Part shown: positions 1 through 10,512 of the stretch, piece by piece
Layout: each line of letters begins with the position of its first letter
Position numbering within the stretch: the first letter of the stretch is position 1
DNA from: Microbacterium maritypicum
GTDB lineage: Bacteria > Actinomycetota > Actinomycetes > Actinomycetales > Microbacteriaceae
Assembly (NCBI RefSeq): GCF_041529975.1
Contig: NZ_CP168030.1
Coordinates: 1,116,001 to 1,180,000, forward strand
Length of the DNA: 64,000 bases
Reading direction: 5' to 3'
Translations under genes and position numbers: made by a program
Notes under the pieces: model-generated
Database searches by the model: none
The model's input: the letters and a program-made list of their open reading frames with translations, nothing else
Told to the model about the DNA's origin: nothing

Positions 1-378
1 GACGGACACATCGGCTTCAACGAGCCGGGGTCGTCCTTCGCGTCGCGCACCCGGGTGAAGACGCTCACGGAGCAGACCCGCGAGGACAACGCGCGCTTCT
101 TCGACTCCATCGACGACGTGCCGATGCACTGCATCACGCAGGGACTCGGCACCATCCTGAAGGCGCGGCACCTGGTGCTGCTCGCTTTCGGCGAAGGCAA
201 GGCCGAGGCCGTGGCCGGCGCCGTCGAGGGACCGCTCACCGCGCTCCTTCCGGGCTCCGCCATCCAGCTGCACCCGCATGCGACGATCGTCGTCGATGAG
301 GCTGCGGCATCGCGTCTCGCTCTTGCCGACTACTACCGCTACACGTTCGCGAACAAGCCGGCCTGGCAGGGCATCTGA
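1..378 (+). CDS. nagB: Glucosamine-6-phosphate deaminase, C-terminal part
   Basis: The 3' end of NagB; the gene starts before the window. NagB converts glucosamine-6-phosphate to fructose-6-phosphate and ammonia in the cytoplasm. The visible frame opens with the family motif [12 protein letters not shown], then the R-V-K-T-L-T segment and the late G-L-G-T-I-L-x-A-R motif, and ends at the usual C-terminal position. About 125 of roughly 260 residues are present. It works with nagA (5365-6537) and the hexosaminidase (6534-8045), which lie 5 kb away on the other strand, so the amino-sugar genes are not one operon here. It converges on the Nudix gene with a 16-bp gap. Confidence 0.95.
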   Translation, partial: DGHIGFNEPGSSFASRTRVKTLTEQTREDNARFFDSIDDVPMHCITQGLGTILKARHLVLLAFGEGKAEAVAGAVEGPLTALLPGSAIQLHPHATIVVDEAAASRLALADYYRYTFANKPAWQGI

Positions 379-394
379 CGCCTGTCCGGCGCGT

Positions 395-802
395 TCAGCC
401 CGCCAGCGCGGGCCAGGCGATCGGCAGCAGGTGCTCGACGCTCAGGGGCGCCAGGGGGAGTGTCGCGACGTCTGCCGGCGTGATCCATCGCAGTTCAGCG
501 AGCTCCGCCTGGACCGTGACGGCTCCGGGGTCGACGGATGTCGCGAAGGCCGCAGCGACGACACGGTGCCCCGGTTCGTTCGCGGCCGCGGAGATGAAGG
601 TCCCGAGTGGGTGAAGGTCACTCTCGTCGAGCGTGAGTCCCAACTCCTCGTGGAGCTCGCGGATCAGGGTCTGCACCGCGGATTCGCCCGGCTCGGGCTT
701 GCCTCCCGGCTGCATGAACCGCGTGGTGCCCTGCTTGCGGACGACCAGCACCCGGCCTTCGGCATCGATGATCACGGCCGCGCTCACATGGATGTCAGGC
801 AT
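395..802 (-). CDS. Nudix hydrolase (MutT-like)
   Basis: A 135-residue single-domain Nudix protein that hydrolyses a nucleoside diphosphate linked to another moiety; the substrate cannot be read from the sequence. The Nudix box is complete at about residues 37-60: G-x5-E-x7-R-E-L-x-E-E-L-G-L. The ATG at 802 is preferred over a longer frame because residues upstream of it are only the antisense of the oxidase C-terminus and MPDIHVSAAVII is a normal Nudix N-terminus. The start overlaps the stop of the upstream oxidase gene by 8 bp, so the two are probably translationally coupled. Confidence 0.85.
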   Translation of the reverse strand: MPDIHVSAAVIIDAEGRVLVVRKQGTTRFMQPGGKPEPGESAVQTLIRELHEELGLTLDESDLHPLGTFISAAANEPGHRVVAAAFATSVDPGAVTVQAELAELRWITPADVATLPLAPLSVEHLLPIAWPALAG

Positions 803-2159
803 CGGGGCTGAACACCTTTCCCGGGTTGAGGATGCCGAGGGGATCGAACACCGCGGCGATCTGCCGTTGCAGCTGCCACTGGTCGTCACCGAGCTCTTCG
901 GCGAGCCAGCGGCGCTTCAGCACGCCGATGCCGTGCTCTCCGGTCAGGGTCCCGCCGAGGCGGATCGCCGCGCGGAACAGCTCGTCCGCCGCGACCCACA
1001 CCTCGGGCGGAACGTCCGGACCTTCGAAGAGGAAGTTGGGGTGCAGATTGCCGTCGCCGGCGTGCGCCACCGTCGGGATGGTGAGCGCGTGCTCGCGTTC
1101 GATGCGCGCGATCTCGTCGAACATGGCGGGCATCGCGCTGCGCGGCACGGAGACGTCCTCGATGAGCGTCGTTCCCAGTGACGCCATCGCCGCGTGCATC
1201 GATCGGCGGATCGCGAGCAGCTGTTCGCCCTCCGCGCGATCGTGCGAGACCACAGTGACCCCGCCATGGGAACGGAGGATCTCCGCGATGGCGTCGGCCT
1301 CGGCACGGGCGGCGGGTCCGTCGGTCTGAATGGTGAGCTGGGCCGCCCCCGGCGTCGGGGCGACGAGACCGAGGAGCGCGTGCACGGCGGTGAGGCTCGC
1401 GGCATCCATCAGCTCCATGATCGCCGGTTGCACCCCGGCGGCGGTGACAGCGGCAGAAGCGGAGGCTGCGGCGCGCACGCCGGGGAAGGTGGCGACGACC
1501 GTGCAGGTCTCTCCGGGCACGAGCCTGCGCAGCTTGAGGGTCGCTCCCACCACGACACCCAGCGTGCCTTCGGAGCCGACGACCAGTGCGGTGAGGTCGA
1601 GACCGGTGACGCCTTTGACGCTCCGGTGGCCGAGGTGCAGAAGCCGTCCGTCCGCGAGCACGAGGTCGGCGCCCAGCACGGCATCGCGGACGACACCGTA
1701 TTTGGCGCAGAGCAGTCCGCCGGCACCGGTGGCGATGTTGCCGCCCACCGTGGAGATGTCGCGGCTGGCCGGGTCGGGCGCCCACCACAGGCCATGCCGG
1801 GCGAGCTCCGTGTTGAGGTCGGCGTTCAGGATGCCGGGTTCGACGACCGCGAGCAGATCGTCTGGTCGCACCTCGCGGATCGCGGTCATCCGCCGCAGGG
1901 ACAGCACGATCTCGCCACTGCCGGCGTTGGCGGCACCGGCGAGTCCGGTGCCGGCACCGCGGATGACGACGGGGGTGCGCGTGGCCGTCGCGATGCGCAT
2001 GGTCTGCTGGACGTGCTCGACCCGTTCGGCGTGGATGACGGCGATCGGGCGTCCGGCGGCGGCATGACCGGAGCGGTCTGCTCTGGCCTGCTCGAGAACA
2101 GTCTCGTCGGTGTCGACGAGCGCGCCGAGCGTCTCCTTCAGCCGTGCCAGGACGCTCAC
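795..2159 (-). CDS. FAD-linked oxidase, GlcD / D-lactate dehydrogenase type
   Basis: A 454-residue flavoprotein with an N-terminal PCMH-type FAD-binding domain (FAD_binding_4, about residues 35-215, with R-G-A-G-T-G-L-A-G near residue 66 and the loop V-G-G-N-I-A-T-G-A-G-G) and a C-terminal FAD-oxidase domain (H-A-G-D-G-N-L-H-P and G-E-H-G-I-G-V near the end). Known relatives oxidise glycolate, D-lactate or other 2-hydroxyacids, passing electrons to quinone or cytochrome. No glcE/glcF-like Fe-S partner is adjacent, which favours a stand-alone GlcD/Dld-type enzyme. Substrate unknown. It overlaps the Nudix gene by 8 bp. Confidence 0.85.
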   Translation of the reverse strand: MSVLARLKETLGALVDTDETVLEQARADRSGHAAAGRPIAVIHAERVEHVQQTMRIATATRTPVVIRGAGTGLAGAANAGSGEIVLSLRRMTAIREVRPDDLLAVVEPGILNADLNTELARHGLWWAPDPASRDISTVGGNIATGAGGLLCAKYGVVRDAVLGADLVLADGRLLHLGHRSVKGVTGLDLTALVVGSEGTLGVVVGATLKLRRLVPGETCTVVATFPGVRAAASASAAVTAAGVQPAIMELMDAASLTAVHALLGLVAPTPGAAQLTIQTDGPAARAEADAIAEILRSHGGVTVVSHDRAEGEQLLAIRRSMHAAMASLGTTLIEDVSVPRSAMPAMFDEIARIEREHALTIPTVAHAGDGNLHPNFLFEGPDVPPEVWVAADELFRAAIRLGGTLTGEHGIGVLKRRWLAEELGDDQWQLQRQIAAVFDPLGILNPGKVFSPDA

Positions 2160-2183
2160 GGCCGCGCGCTCACCACGAGAGGC

Positions 2184-2555
2184 TCACGACAGTGCGCGCC
2201 GACCACTGAGAACGCCCGCGACGACGGCCACCAGGGCGAACGCGGTGCCGATCAGCGCCTGGCCCATCGACCACCAGGCGATCGTGACGCCGACGTAGAT
2301 CAGCAGCTCGACGGCGGCGCGGAGGAACGGGTGCACGCGCAGTACCGGGCGCGGAGACAGGAAGAGCGCCCAGACGAGGATCACGAGCACCGGCGCACCG
2401 ATACCGAGGATGACGTTCCAGGGGAGGTCCCAGCTGGCGAAGCCCCACAGGGCGAGGGAGGCGACCGCAGCGACCAGGACGACGGTGCGGACGACGTCGA
2501 GAGCGGAGATGGTCGGGCGCTCGACGCCGGGGACGGGTGCGGGATCCGAGGACAT
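2184..2555 (-). CDS. YrdB-like four-helix membrane protein (DUF2568)
   Basis: A 123-residue inner-membrane protein with four hydrophobic helices (about residues 24-45, 49-68, 78-100 and 103-120), including the tryptophan pair in I-A-W-W-S typical of YrdB/DUF2568 proteins as I know them. Function of the family is not established. It lies between the FAD oxidase (24-bp gap) and the sigma-factor fusion (9-bp gap), all on the minus strand, so it may be co-transcribed with the sigma gene. Start ATG at 2555. Confidence 0.65.
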   Translation of the reverse strand: MSSDPAPVPGVERPTISALDVVRTVVLVAAVASLALWGFASWDLPWNVILGIGAPVLVILVWALFLSPRPVLRVHPFLRAAVELLIYVGVTIAWWSMGQALIGTAFALVAVVAGVLSGRRALS

Positions 2556-2564
2556 GCATCCAGT

Positions 2565-4712
<2,148 letters not shown>

Positions 4713-4756
4713 CTACAGGGTGAGATGCGTGAGGGCGCCGCTCATCACGCGACTTC
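4713..4756 (-). promoter_or_regulatory. Promoter-like element upstream of the sigma-fusion gene (copy 3)
   Basis: On the minus strand GAAGTCGCGTGATGA (4756-4742) is followed at fixed spacing by CATCTCAC (4727-4720) and a TAG (4715-4713). GTGATG and CATCTCAC are 15 bp apart, the same spacing as in the two plus-strand copies at 4884 and 5131. The element ends 27 bp before the sigma start codon, which fits an ECF-type promoter (possible -35 and -10) with a short leader. The same bases also read as a 10-codon ATG-to-TAG frame, so a tiny peptide is an alternative. Confidence 0.5.
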
Positions 4757-4883
4757 ATCATTCTCTCGCGAATCTCCCAGCTAAGCCACCCTTCCCTGCG
4801 GATTCTGAACAGATATACGGGATCTCGCCAGGCCGACCGGGAGCCCGCGGCCCGCGGGAGCACGGCGGCACGAACTTTTTTCC

Positions 4884-4920
4884 GAAGTCGCGTAATGAAC
4901 CCGAGGGGTCGCCGTCTCAT
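4884..4920 (+). promoter_or_regulatory. Promoter-like element, copy 1
   Basis: GAAGTCGCGTAATGA (4884-4898) and CGTCTCAT (4913-4920), with 15 bp between GTAATG and CGTCTCAT. The two blocks match copies 2 and 3 while the spacer between them (CCCGAGGGGTCG here) differs, as expected for -35 and -10 boxes. It is followed by CCCATAG and then by a hairpin at 4940. Confidence 0.45.
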
Positions 4921-5079
4921 CCCATAGGGACAGCCGTACGAACTCCACCGGGGGGCGGAGTTCAGGTGCTGGTGTGAAGGACATGCACCGGTCGGGCGGG
5001 TCGGGATCCTCGGGGGAGGAGAGCCCGGCCCCCCATCTCTGCACACGAGGAAGAGACCGCCGATCTGGGGACCGGCGGC
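4884..5079 (+). ncRNA. Candidate structured RNA, unit 1 of a tandem pair
   Basis: The stretch has no convincing gene but is repeated 247 bp downstream. After the promoter-like element it can form hairpin A (4940-4963, 7-bp stem GAACTCC/GGAGTTC, 10-nt loop), hairpin B (5007-5020, TCCTC/GAGGA around GGGG) and hairpin C (5057-5078, CCGCCG/CGGCGG, 10-nt loop ATCTGGGGAC). In hairpin A one pair is C-G here and T-A in unit 2, a true compensatory change. No U-rich terminator follows. Direction is inferred from the element. Confidence 0.4.
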
Positions 5080-5130
5080 CTCCCGCGTGGATCGGTCCTC
5101 GGACCGGGGTGGCTTTCCGAAGATTTTCGA

Positions 5131-5167
5131 GAAGTCGCGTAATGAATCGGTGGGGATGCCGTCTCAT
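5131..5167 (+). promoter_or_regulatory. Promoter-like element, copy 2
   Basis: GAAGTCGCGTAATGA (5131-5145) and CGTCTCAT (5160-5167), again with 15 bp between GTAATG and CGTCTCAT. The spacer sequence differs from copy 1. As in the other copies, ATG and an in-frame TAG (5142-5174) enclose ten codons; the peptide would be MNRWGCRLIP. Confidence 0.45.
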
Positions 5168-5303
5168 CCCATAGAGACAGCCGTACGAATTCCTCCGGGG
5201 GGCGGGATTCAGGCAGCGGTCGGTCGGGATCCTCGGGGGAGGAGAGCCCGGCCACCGGCTCTGAGAGGGGAACGGGGCCGTCGATCTGGGGACCGGCGGC
5301 CCC
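5131..5303 (+). ncRNA. Candidate structured RNA, unit 2 of a tandem pair
   Basis: Second copy of the repeat. Hairpin A is at 5187-5210 (GAATTCC/GGGATTC, 10-nt loop), hairpin B at 5230-5243 (identical to unit 1) and hairpin C at about 5274-5303, where the stem extends to ten pairs (GGGGCCGTCG with CGGCGGCCCC, one T-G wobble) around the same 10-nt loop. The segment between hairpins A and B is about 24 bp shorter than in unit 1. It ends about 60 bp before the nagA stop codon, with which it converges. Confidence 0.4.
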
Positions 5304-5364
5304 CCACCCGAACCTGAACGACCGGAGAGCGCAGGGTTGCGCGTCGCGCGATGCTCTGCTGCCT

Positions 5365-6537
5365 CTAGGCGTGCAGCCGTGGTCCTGACCACACTCGTGC
5401 GACGCGCAGCTCGGCATCCAGCAGTACGGCATCTCCGAGCATCCCGACCCGGAGCCCGCCGAGTTCGGCGGAGCGGCCGATCGCCCGCGCCGGCGTCTCG
5501 GTGAGGGCCCGCACGGCTTCAGCGACGTCCACCCCGGCGGCCACCGTGCGTCGCAGCGCGACATCCTGGGTGAGGGTCGACCCGGCGATCGAACCGGTGT
5601 CATCGGTTCGGGCGACGCCGTTCTCGACCGTGACGCTCACCGCTCCGAGGTCGTAGTGGCCGTCGGCGCTTCCGGCCGCGGCCATGGCGTCGGTGATGAG
5701 GGCCACTCGGCCGGGCGCGGAGTCGAACACGAGCTTGATGACGTGCGGGTCGAGGTGCACGTTGTCGGCGATCGCCTCCAGCACCACACGATGATCTGCG
5801 GCGGCGGCGAGCACCGGTCCGGGAGCACGATGGTGGATGCCGGGCATCGCATTGAACGCGTGGGTGAGGATCGACGCGCCGGCCTCGAATGCGGCGACCG
5901 CCATCGCCGCGTCGGCATCGGTGTGTCCCACGGCTGCCGCGGATCCGGCGGCCACGATCTGTCGGATCGCGTCGAGTCCGCCCGGAAGCTCCGGCGCGAT
6001 CGTCACCTGCCGGACCGTGCCGCGGCCCGCGTCGAGCAGACGCGCGACGTCGGCCGCAACCGGGTGGCGCAGAAGCGCGGGCTCGTGCGCGCCGTGGTGG
6101 CCCGGGTCGAGGAAGGGTCCTTCGAGGTGCGAACCGAGGATGTCCGCATCGGTCTCGGTCAGGTCGGCGATCGTGGCGACGTTGCGCGCGAGCGCGTCGA
6201 TCGACGCCGTCACGAGCGACACGACCGCCCGGGTGGTGCCGTGCGCGCGATGCAGACCGCGCCCGGTGCGGATCGCCTCCACCCCGTCGTCGAACGATGC
6301 ACCGGCACCGCCGTGTCCGTGGATATCGATGAAACCCGGGGTGAGCAGGGCGCCGGGTCCGGCATCCGCCGCGGCGTCGACGACCTCATCGGCGGGCGAC
6401 CAGTCGGCGCCGGTGCCGCGAGCCGTGACGGCGCCGTTCTCGATGCGGACCCAGCCGTCTTCGGTGATCTCGCCGCGATCGACGATCCTGGCCGAATGGA
6501 CGACCAGTGAACCGGTCGCGGAGGAGTGGGTGCTCAA
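5365..6537 (-). CDS. nagA: N-acetylglucosamine-6-phosphate deacetylase
   Basis: A 390-residue amidohydrolase that removes acetate from GlcNAc-6-P to give glucosamine-6-P, the substrate of NagB. The metal-site motif H-G-H-G near residue 74 (F-I-D-I-H-G-H-G-G), the E in S-H-L-E-G-P-F, the H in A-V-G-H-T-D-A and H-A-F-N-A-M, and D in L-I-T-D-A-M are all present. It overlaps the upstream hexosaminidase by 4 bp, so both are co-translated: the hexosaminidase releases GlcNAc and NagA processes it after phosphorylation. No GlcNAc kinase is in the window. Confidence 0.95.
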   Translation of the reverse strand: MSTHSSATGSLVVHSARIVDRGEITEDGWVRIENGAVTARGTGADWSPADEVVDAAADAGPGALLTPGFIDIHGHGGAGASFDDGVEAIRTGRGLHRAHGTTRAVVSLVTASIDALARNVATIADLTETDADILGSHLEGPFLDPGHHGAHEPALLRHPVAADVARLLDAGRGTVRQVTIAPELPGGLDAIRQIVAAGSAAAVGHTDADAAMAVAAFEAGASILTHAFNAMPGIHHRAPGPVLAAAADHRVVLEAIADNVHLDPHVIKLVFDSAPGRVALITDAMAAAGSADGHYDLGAVSVTVENGVARTDDTGSIAGSTLTQDVALRRTVAAGVDVAEAVRALTETPARAIGRSAELGGLRVGMLGDAVLLDAELRVARVWSGPRLHA

Positions 6538-8045
6538 CGTTCGCTCCAGGGGATCTCGTCTGCGGGGTGGAAATCGACCCCCTCAGCCTTCCACAGCGGG
6601 GCGAGCGCTCCGACCCGCTCGCGGAAGGACTCCCACACCCGCTCGGGAGCGTGCTGCGGCGACCATGCCACCTCCGCCTGGGCGGCCACGCGGGGGAAGA
6701 CCAGCTGCTCGACGTCGCCGAGTGTGCGCGTGGTCTCGGACCACAGCGGCGCTTCGACGCCGAGGATCGCGGCATCCGGCACGTCGAGGACCGCGGTCGG
6801 CTCCCACTCGTAGGCGGAGCGGACGTCGATGATCGCGGCCCAGGTGAGTCCCAGGGGGAAGTCCTCGGTGTACTTCATGTCGAGGTAGGTGACGTCGGCC
6901 GCGGACATGATCAGTGCGCCGCCGCGCTCGACGAAGTGCGCGGCCTCTTCCGCATGGGCGCCCTCCGGGGTCGTCTTGCCCCAGTACTGCCCGACCGTAC
7001 CCTCGGCGATGTTCGCCGCCGATCCCATCTCATGCCAGGCGACCGGTGTCTTGCCCGCGTCGACCACGATCGCGGTGGCGCGCTCGGCGAACAGGTCGAA
7101 GTCCGCCTGGGGCGTGCCGAGCGACTCGTCGCCGCCGATGTGGATGTACGGACCGGGTGTCATCTCGGCCAGCTCGCGGACGACGTCGCGCACGAAGTCG
7201 TACGTGCGCTCCTCGTGGATGCGCACGCTGGAGTGTCCGACGCCCCAGCCCAGGTAGCTCTCGCCGGCGACCGGCAGCGCCTGGCCGAGGCGTTCCGAAT
7301 CCGCGATCAGGTTGTCGTTCATGACCGGCTCCTCGACGAGCTCCGGGTAGGCGACGCCGATCGCGTGCGTGTGACCGGGGAGGTCGATCTCGGGGATCAC
7401 GATCATGTGCCGGGATGCGGCGTACGCGACGATCTCCCGGTAGTCGTCCTTCGTGTAGAAGCCGCCAGGGTCGCCGTTCGCCGACGTGCCGGCCGACAAC
7501 TCCGTGAGCCGCGGCCAGGAGTCGATGTGCACACGCCACCCCTGGTCGTCGCTGAGGTGGAGGTGCAGATGGTTGAGCTTGAGTGCGCTCGTGCTGTCGA
7601 TGAACTTCTTGACGTCGTCGACGCCGAAGAAGTGCCGGGCCACGTCGAGCATCACGCCGCGCCGGGCGAAGCGGGGGGAGTCGGCGATGTCGGCGCCGAG
7701 GAGCGTCCAGCCGGAGTCGTCCTGCCGGAGCAGTTGCAGCAGTGTCTGCACGCCGTAGAAGAGTCCGGCCTCGTCGGCGCCGACGACGACGGCCCGCTCA
7801 CCGATCTCGAGCGTGTAGCCCTCCGGCGCCGACGAATTCGGGTCGACGAACAGCTCGATCTCGGCGGGGGCCCCGTCGGCGACGGAGAGGCGGATGCCGG
7901 TGCGGCGCTCCACCGCGTCGATCAGTTGGGCGGCGGCGGGGGAGGAGCCGAGCACGCGCGTCGTCGCGGTGACGGGCATCCGCCCTTCTCGTGCGGCGGC
8001 GGAGACGGGCACGGGCACGAGAGGAAGGGGATGAGGAAGGACCAT
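6534..8045 (-). CDS. Beta-N-acetylhexosaminidase, GH20
   Basis: A 503-residue family-20 glycosidase that cleaves terminal GlcNAc/GalNAc from chitin oligomers or glycans. It has the N-terminal GH20b-like domain (about 1-120), then the TIM barrel with the catalytic D-E pair in H-I-G-G-D-E near residue 305, and L-H-L-H-L-S-D-D-Q-G-W-R, the standard barrel strand. I chose the ATG at 8045 over a TTG six bases upstream because AGGTAGG lies 8 nt before it. There is no obvious signal peptide, so it may act on imported oligosaccharides. It overlaps nagA by 4 bp and is divergent from glyA. Confidence 0.92.
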   Translation of the reverse strand: MVLPHPLPLVPVPVSAAAREGRMPVTATTRVLGSSPAAAQLIDAVERRTGIRLSVADGAPAEIELFVDPNSSAPEGYTLEIGERAVVVGADEAGLFYGVQTLLQLLRQDDSGWTLLGADIADSPRFARRGVMLDVARHFFGVDDVKKFIDSTSALKLNHLHLHLSDDQGWRVHIDSWPRLTELSAGTSANGDPGGFYTKDDYREIVAYAASRHMIVIPEIDLPGHTHAIGVAYPELVEEPVMNDNLIADSERLGQALPVAGESYLGWGVGHSSVRIHEERTYDFVRDVVRELAEMTPGPYIHIGGDESLGTPQADFDLFAERATAIVVDAGKTPVAWHEMGSAANIAEGTVGQYWGKTTPEGAHAEEAAHFVERGGALIMSAADVTYLDMKYTEDFPLGLTWAAIIDVRSAYEWEPTAVLDVPDAAILGVEAPLWSETTRTLGDVEQLVFPRVAAQAEVAWSPQHAPERVWESFRERVGALAPLWKAEGVDFHPADEIPWSER

Positions 8046-8084
8046 GAACAAAACCTACCTGCCGCGGCCCCTCAACGGAACGGG

Positions 8085-8099
8085 GAATCGAATCGATTC
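8085..8099. promoter_or_regulatory. Possible operator in the hexosaminidase-glyA intergenic region
   Basis: GAATCGATTC (8090-8099) is a perfect 10-bp palindrome, preceded by an overlapping half-repeat GAATCG. It stands out in GC-rich sequence about 45 bp upstream of the hexosaminidase start and could bind a LacI- or ROK-type regulator. No regulator gene is adjacent, so this is only a candidate. Confidence 0.2.
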
Positions 8100-8156
8100 T
8101 GTGGCGGGGTGTCGATGTCTCCGCGTCCGCCGCCTCGGGCATCCGCTATGCTCGTA

Positions 8157-8232
8157 ACCGTCGCGACTGGCGTCTGGGTGGACTACCACCGGGGAGCGAC
8201 TGACCACGGAATTCGACCGCGCGCCTGGGCCG
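8157..8232 (+). promoter_or_regulatory. ZTP (pfl) riboswitch
   Basis: The sequence between a TATGCT -10 box (8147-8152) and glyA carries the ZTP/ZMP aptamer core as I recall it: GACTGGCG, GTGGA with ACCAC closing a stem, GGGGAGCGACT, and a distal GCCTGGGC that forms the pseudoknot. ZTP signals 10-formyl-THF shortage, and glyA and folD both feed the one-carbon pool, the classic context. Downstream CCTTT (8244-8248) can pair with AAAGG of the glyA ribosome binding site (8262-8268), suggesting translational control. No -35 box was clear. Confidence 0.85.
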
Positions 8233-8277
8233 ATAGGAACACCCCTTTCGAATCCGTCGTCAAAGGAGCATGTCACC

Positions 8278-9552
8278 ATGACCGACCGTTACTTCAACGC
8301 CCCGCTCGCCGAGGTCGACCCCGAGATCGCACAGGTCCTCGACCGTGAGCTGAAGCGTCAGCAGACCTTCCTCGAGATGATCGCCTCGGAGAACTTCGTT
8401 CCCGTCTCGATCCTGCAGTCGCAGGGTTCCGTGCTCACGAACAAGTACGCCGAGGGATACCCCGGCCGCCGCTACTACGGTGGCTGCGAAGAGGTCGACG
8501 TCGCGGAGTCCCTCGCGATCGAGCGGGCGAAGAGCCTGTTCGGCGCCGAGTTCGCGAACGTGCAGCCGCACTCCGGCGCGTCGGCGAACGCCGCGGTCCT
8601 GCACGCGATCGCCCGCCCCGGCGACACCCTGCTCGGCCTGTCGCTCGACCAGGGCGGCCACCTCACGCACGGCATGAAGATCAACTTCTCCGGCCGGCTC
8701 TACGACATCGTCGCGTACGGTGTCGACCCCGAGACCTCGACCATCGACATGGCGGAGGTCCGCCGCCTCGCGATCGAGCACAAGCCCAAGGTCATCATCG
8801 CCGGCTGGTCGGCCTACCCGCGCACCATGGACTTCGCGGCCTTCCGCGAGATCGCCGATGAGGTCGGCGCGCTGCTCTGGGTGGACATGGCGCACTTCGC
8901 CGGTCTGGTCGCCGCGGGTCTGCACCCGAACCCGGTTCCGCACGCGCACGTCGTCTCCTCGACCGTGCACAAGACCATCGGTGGCCCGCGCTCGGGCTTC
9001 ATCCTCACGAACGACGCCGAGCTCGCCAAGAAGATCAACACCGCGGTCTTCCCGGGCCAGCAGGGCGGACCGTTGATGCACGTGATCGCCGCCAAGGCGA
9101 CCGCGTTCAAGCTCGCCGGCACCCCGGAATTCAAGGAGCGCCAGGAGCGCGTGCTACGCGGAGCGAAGCTCATCGCCGAGCGCCTTTCGCAGCAGGACGT
9201 GAAGGATGCCGGCATCGCGGTGCGCTCGGGCGGCACCGACGTGCACCTGGTGCTGGTCGACCTGCGCGACGCCGAGATCGACGGCAAGCAGGCGGAAGAC
9301 CTGCTGCACGACATCCACATCACCGTGAACCGCAACGCCGTTCCGAACGACCCGCGTCCGCCGATGGTGACCTCGGGTCTGCGCGTCGGCACGCCGGCGC
9401 TCGCGACCCGCGGCTTCGGTGACGCCGAGTTCACCGAGGTCGCCGACATCATCGCCCTCGCGCTGCTGCCGGGTGCGGATGTGGAGTCGCTGCGCGCCCG
9501 CGTCGACGCCCTGGCCGCCGCGTTCCCCCTCTACCCGGACCTGCAGCAGTGA
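8278..9552 (+). CDS. glyA: Serine hydroxymethyltransferase
   Basis: A 424-residue PLP enzyme that interconverts serine plus THF with glycine plus 5,10-methylene-THF. The PLP lysine is K232 in S-T-V-H-K-T-I-G-G. Other signatures are [13 protein letters not shown] near residue 60 and [10 protein letters not shown]. Full length for the bacterial family. AAAGGAG lies 9 nt before the ATG. It is the first gene behind the ZTP riboswitch and overlaps folD by 4 bp. Confidence 0.98.
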   Translation: MTDRYFNAPLAEVDPEIAQVLDRELKRQQTFLEMIASENFVPVSILQSQGSVLTNKYAEGYPGRRYYGGCEEVDVAESLAIERAKSLFGAEFANVQPHSGASANAAVLHAIARPGDTLLGLSLDQGGHLTHGMKINFSGRLYDIVAYGVDPETSTIDMAEVRRLAIEHKPKVIIAGWSAYPRTMDFAAFREIADEVGALLWVDMAHFAGLVAAGLHPNPVPHAHVVSSTVHKTIGGPRSGFILTNDAELAKKINTAVFPGQQGGPLMHVIAAKATAFKLAGTPEFKERQERVLRGAKLIAERLSQQDVKDAGIAVRSGGTDVHLVLVDLRDAEIDGKQAEDLLHDIHITVNRNAVPNDPRPPMVTSGLRVGTPALATRGFGDAEFTEVADIIALALLPGADVESLRARVDALAAAFPLYPDLQQ

Positions 9553-10427
9553 CGGCGAAGATCCTCGACGGGAAGGCGGCTTCCGCCGCGATCCGTGCCG
9601 AACTCACCGAGCGCGTCGCCGCGCTGAAGGCACGGGGCATCACCCCGGGCATCGCGACGGTCCTCGTGGGCGCGGACCCGGCATCGCAGCTGTACGTGGG
9701 CATGAAGCACCGGCAGTCCGAGGCGATCGGGATGAACTCGATCCAACGCGAGCTGCCCGCGGATGCGACCCAGGCCGAGGTCGAGGCGCTGATCGACGAG
9801 CTCAACGCCGACCCCGCGTGCCACGGCTACATCGTGCAGCTGCCGCTGCCGAAGCACCTCGACACCGACGCCATCCTGGAGCGGATCGATCCGGCGAAGG
9901 ATGCCGACGGACTGCACCCGACCAACCTCGGCCGCCTCGTGCTGAACGTCAACGGTCCGATCCACACGCCGCTGCCCTGCACGCCGCGCGGCGTGATCGA
10001 GCTGCTGCTGCGCAACGACTACGACCTCAAGGGCAAGCACGTGGTCGTGGTCGGGCGCGGCGTCACCATCGGCCGTTCCATCGGGCTGCTGCTCACCCGC
10101 CGCGACCTCAACGCGACGGTCACGCTGACGCACACCGGCACCGTCGACATGCCGCGGTACCTGCGTGAGGCGGACGTGATCGTGGCTGCGGCCGGCGTCA
10201 AGCACCTGATCCGCGCCGAGGACGTCAAGCCCGGTGCCGCCGTGCTCGACGTCGGCGTGACGCGCGAGACGCACCCGGAGACCGGCAAGAGCCTGGTCTT
10301 CGGTGACGTCGCCCCCGGCGTCGCGGATGTCGCTGGTTACATCTCGCCGAACCCCGGCGGTGTGGGGCCGATGACGGTCGCCCTGCTCATGACGAATGTC
10401 GTCGAGGCCGCCGAGCGGGTCGTGTAG
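9549..10427 (+). CDS. folD: Bifunctional methylene-THF dehydrogenase / methenyl-THF cyclohydrolase
   Basis: A 292-residue FolD that oxidises 5,10-methylene-THF with NADP and hydrolyses the methenyl form to 10-formyl-THF. The catalytic lysine is K53 in L-Y-V-G-M-K-H; the Rossmann segment [14 protein letters not shown] has V where many homologues have S-x-x-[10 protein letters not shown] is present near the C-terminus. The start overlaps glyA by 4 bp, so GlyA makes the substrate of FolD from one transcript under ZTP control. A strong terminator follows. Confidence 0.97.
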   Translation: MTAKILDGKAASAAIRAELTERVAALKARGITPGIATVLVGADPASQLYVGMKHRQSEAIGMNSIQRELPADATQAEVEALIDELNADPACHGYIVQLPLPKHLDTDAILERIDPAKDADGLHPTNLGRLVLNVNGPIHTPLPCTPRGVIELLLRNDYDLKGKHVVVVGRGVTIGRSIGLLLTRRDLNATVTLTHTGTVDMPRYLREADVIVAAAGVKHLIRAEDVKPGAAVLDVGVTRETHPETGKSLVFGDVAPGVADVAGYISPNPGGVGPMTVALLMTNVVEAAERVV

Positions 10428-10449
10428 CCGCCGGTCGCCGCAGATACGC

Positions 10450-10493
10450 ACGATGTCGCAGGAATCCGTGAGATTCCTGCGACATCGTCGTTT
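10450..10493. terminator. Strong intrinsic terminator, bidirectional
   Basis: A perfect 17-bp stem (10450-10466 with 10472-10488) around loop CGTGA, followed by CGTTT. It sits between the convergent folD and the membrane-protein gene and can serve both. Confidence 0.9.
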
Positions 10494-10512
10494 GACTGCG
10501 AGGTGAGGCCGG

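Noticed and set aside
4974..5174. A 66-codon frame over the tandem RNA units
   Set aside because: Composition is Arg/Gly/Ser-rich, the frame is broken in the second unit, and the pattern of change fits hairpins better.
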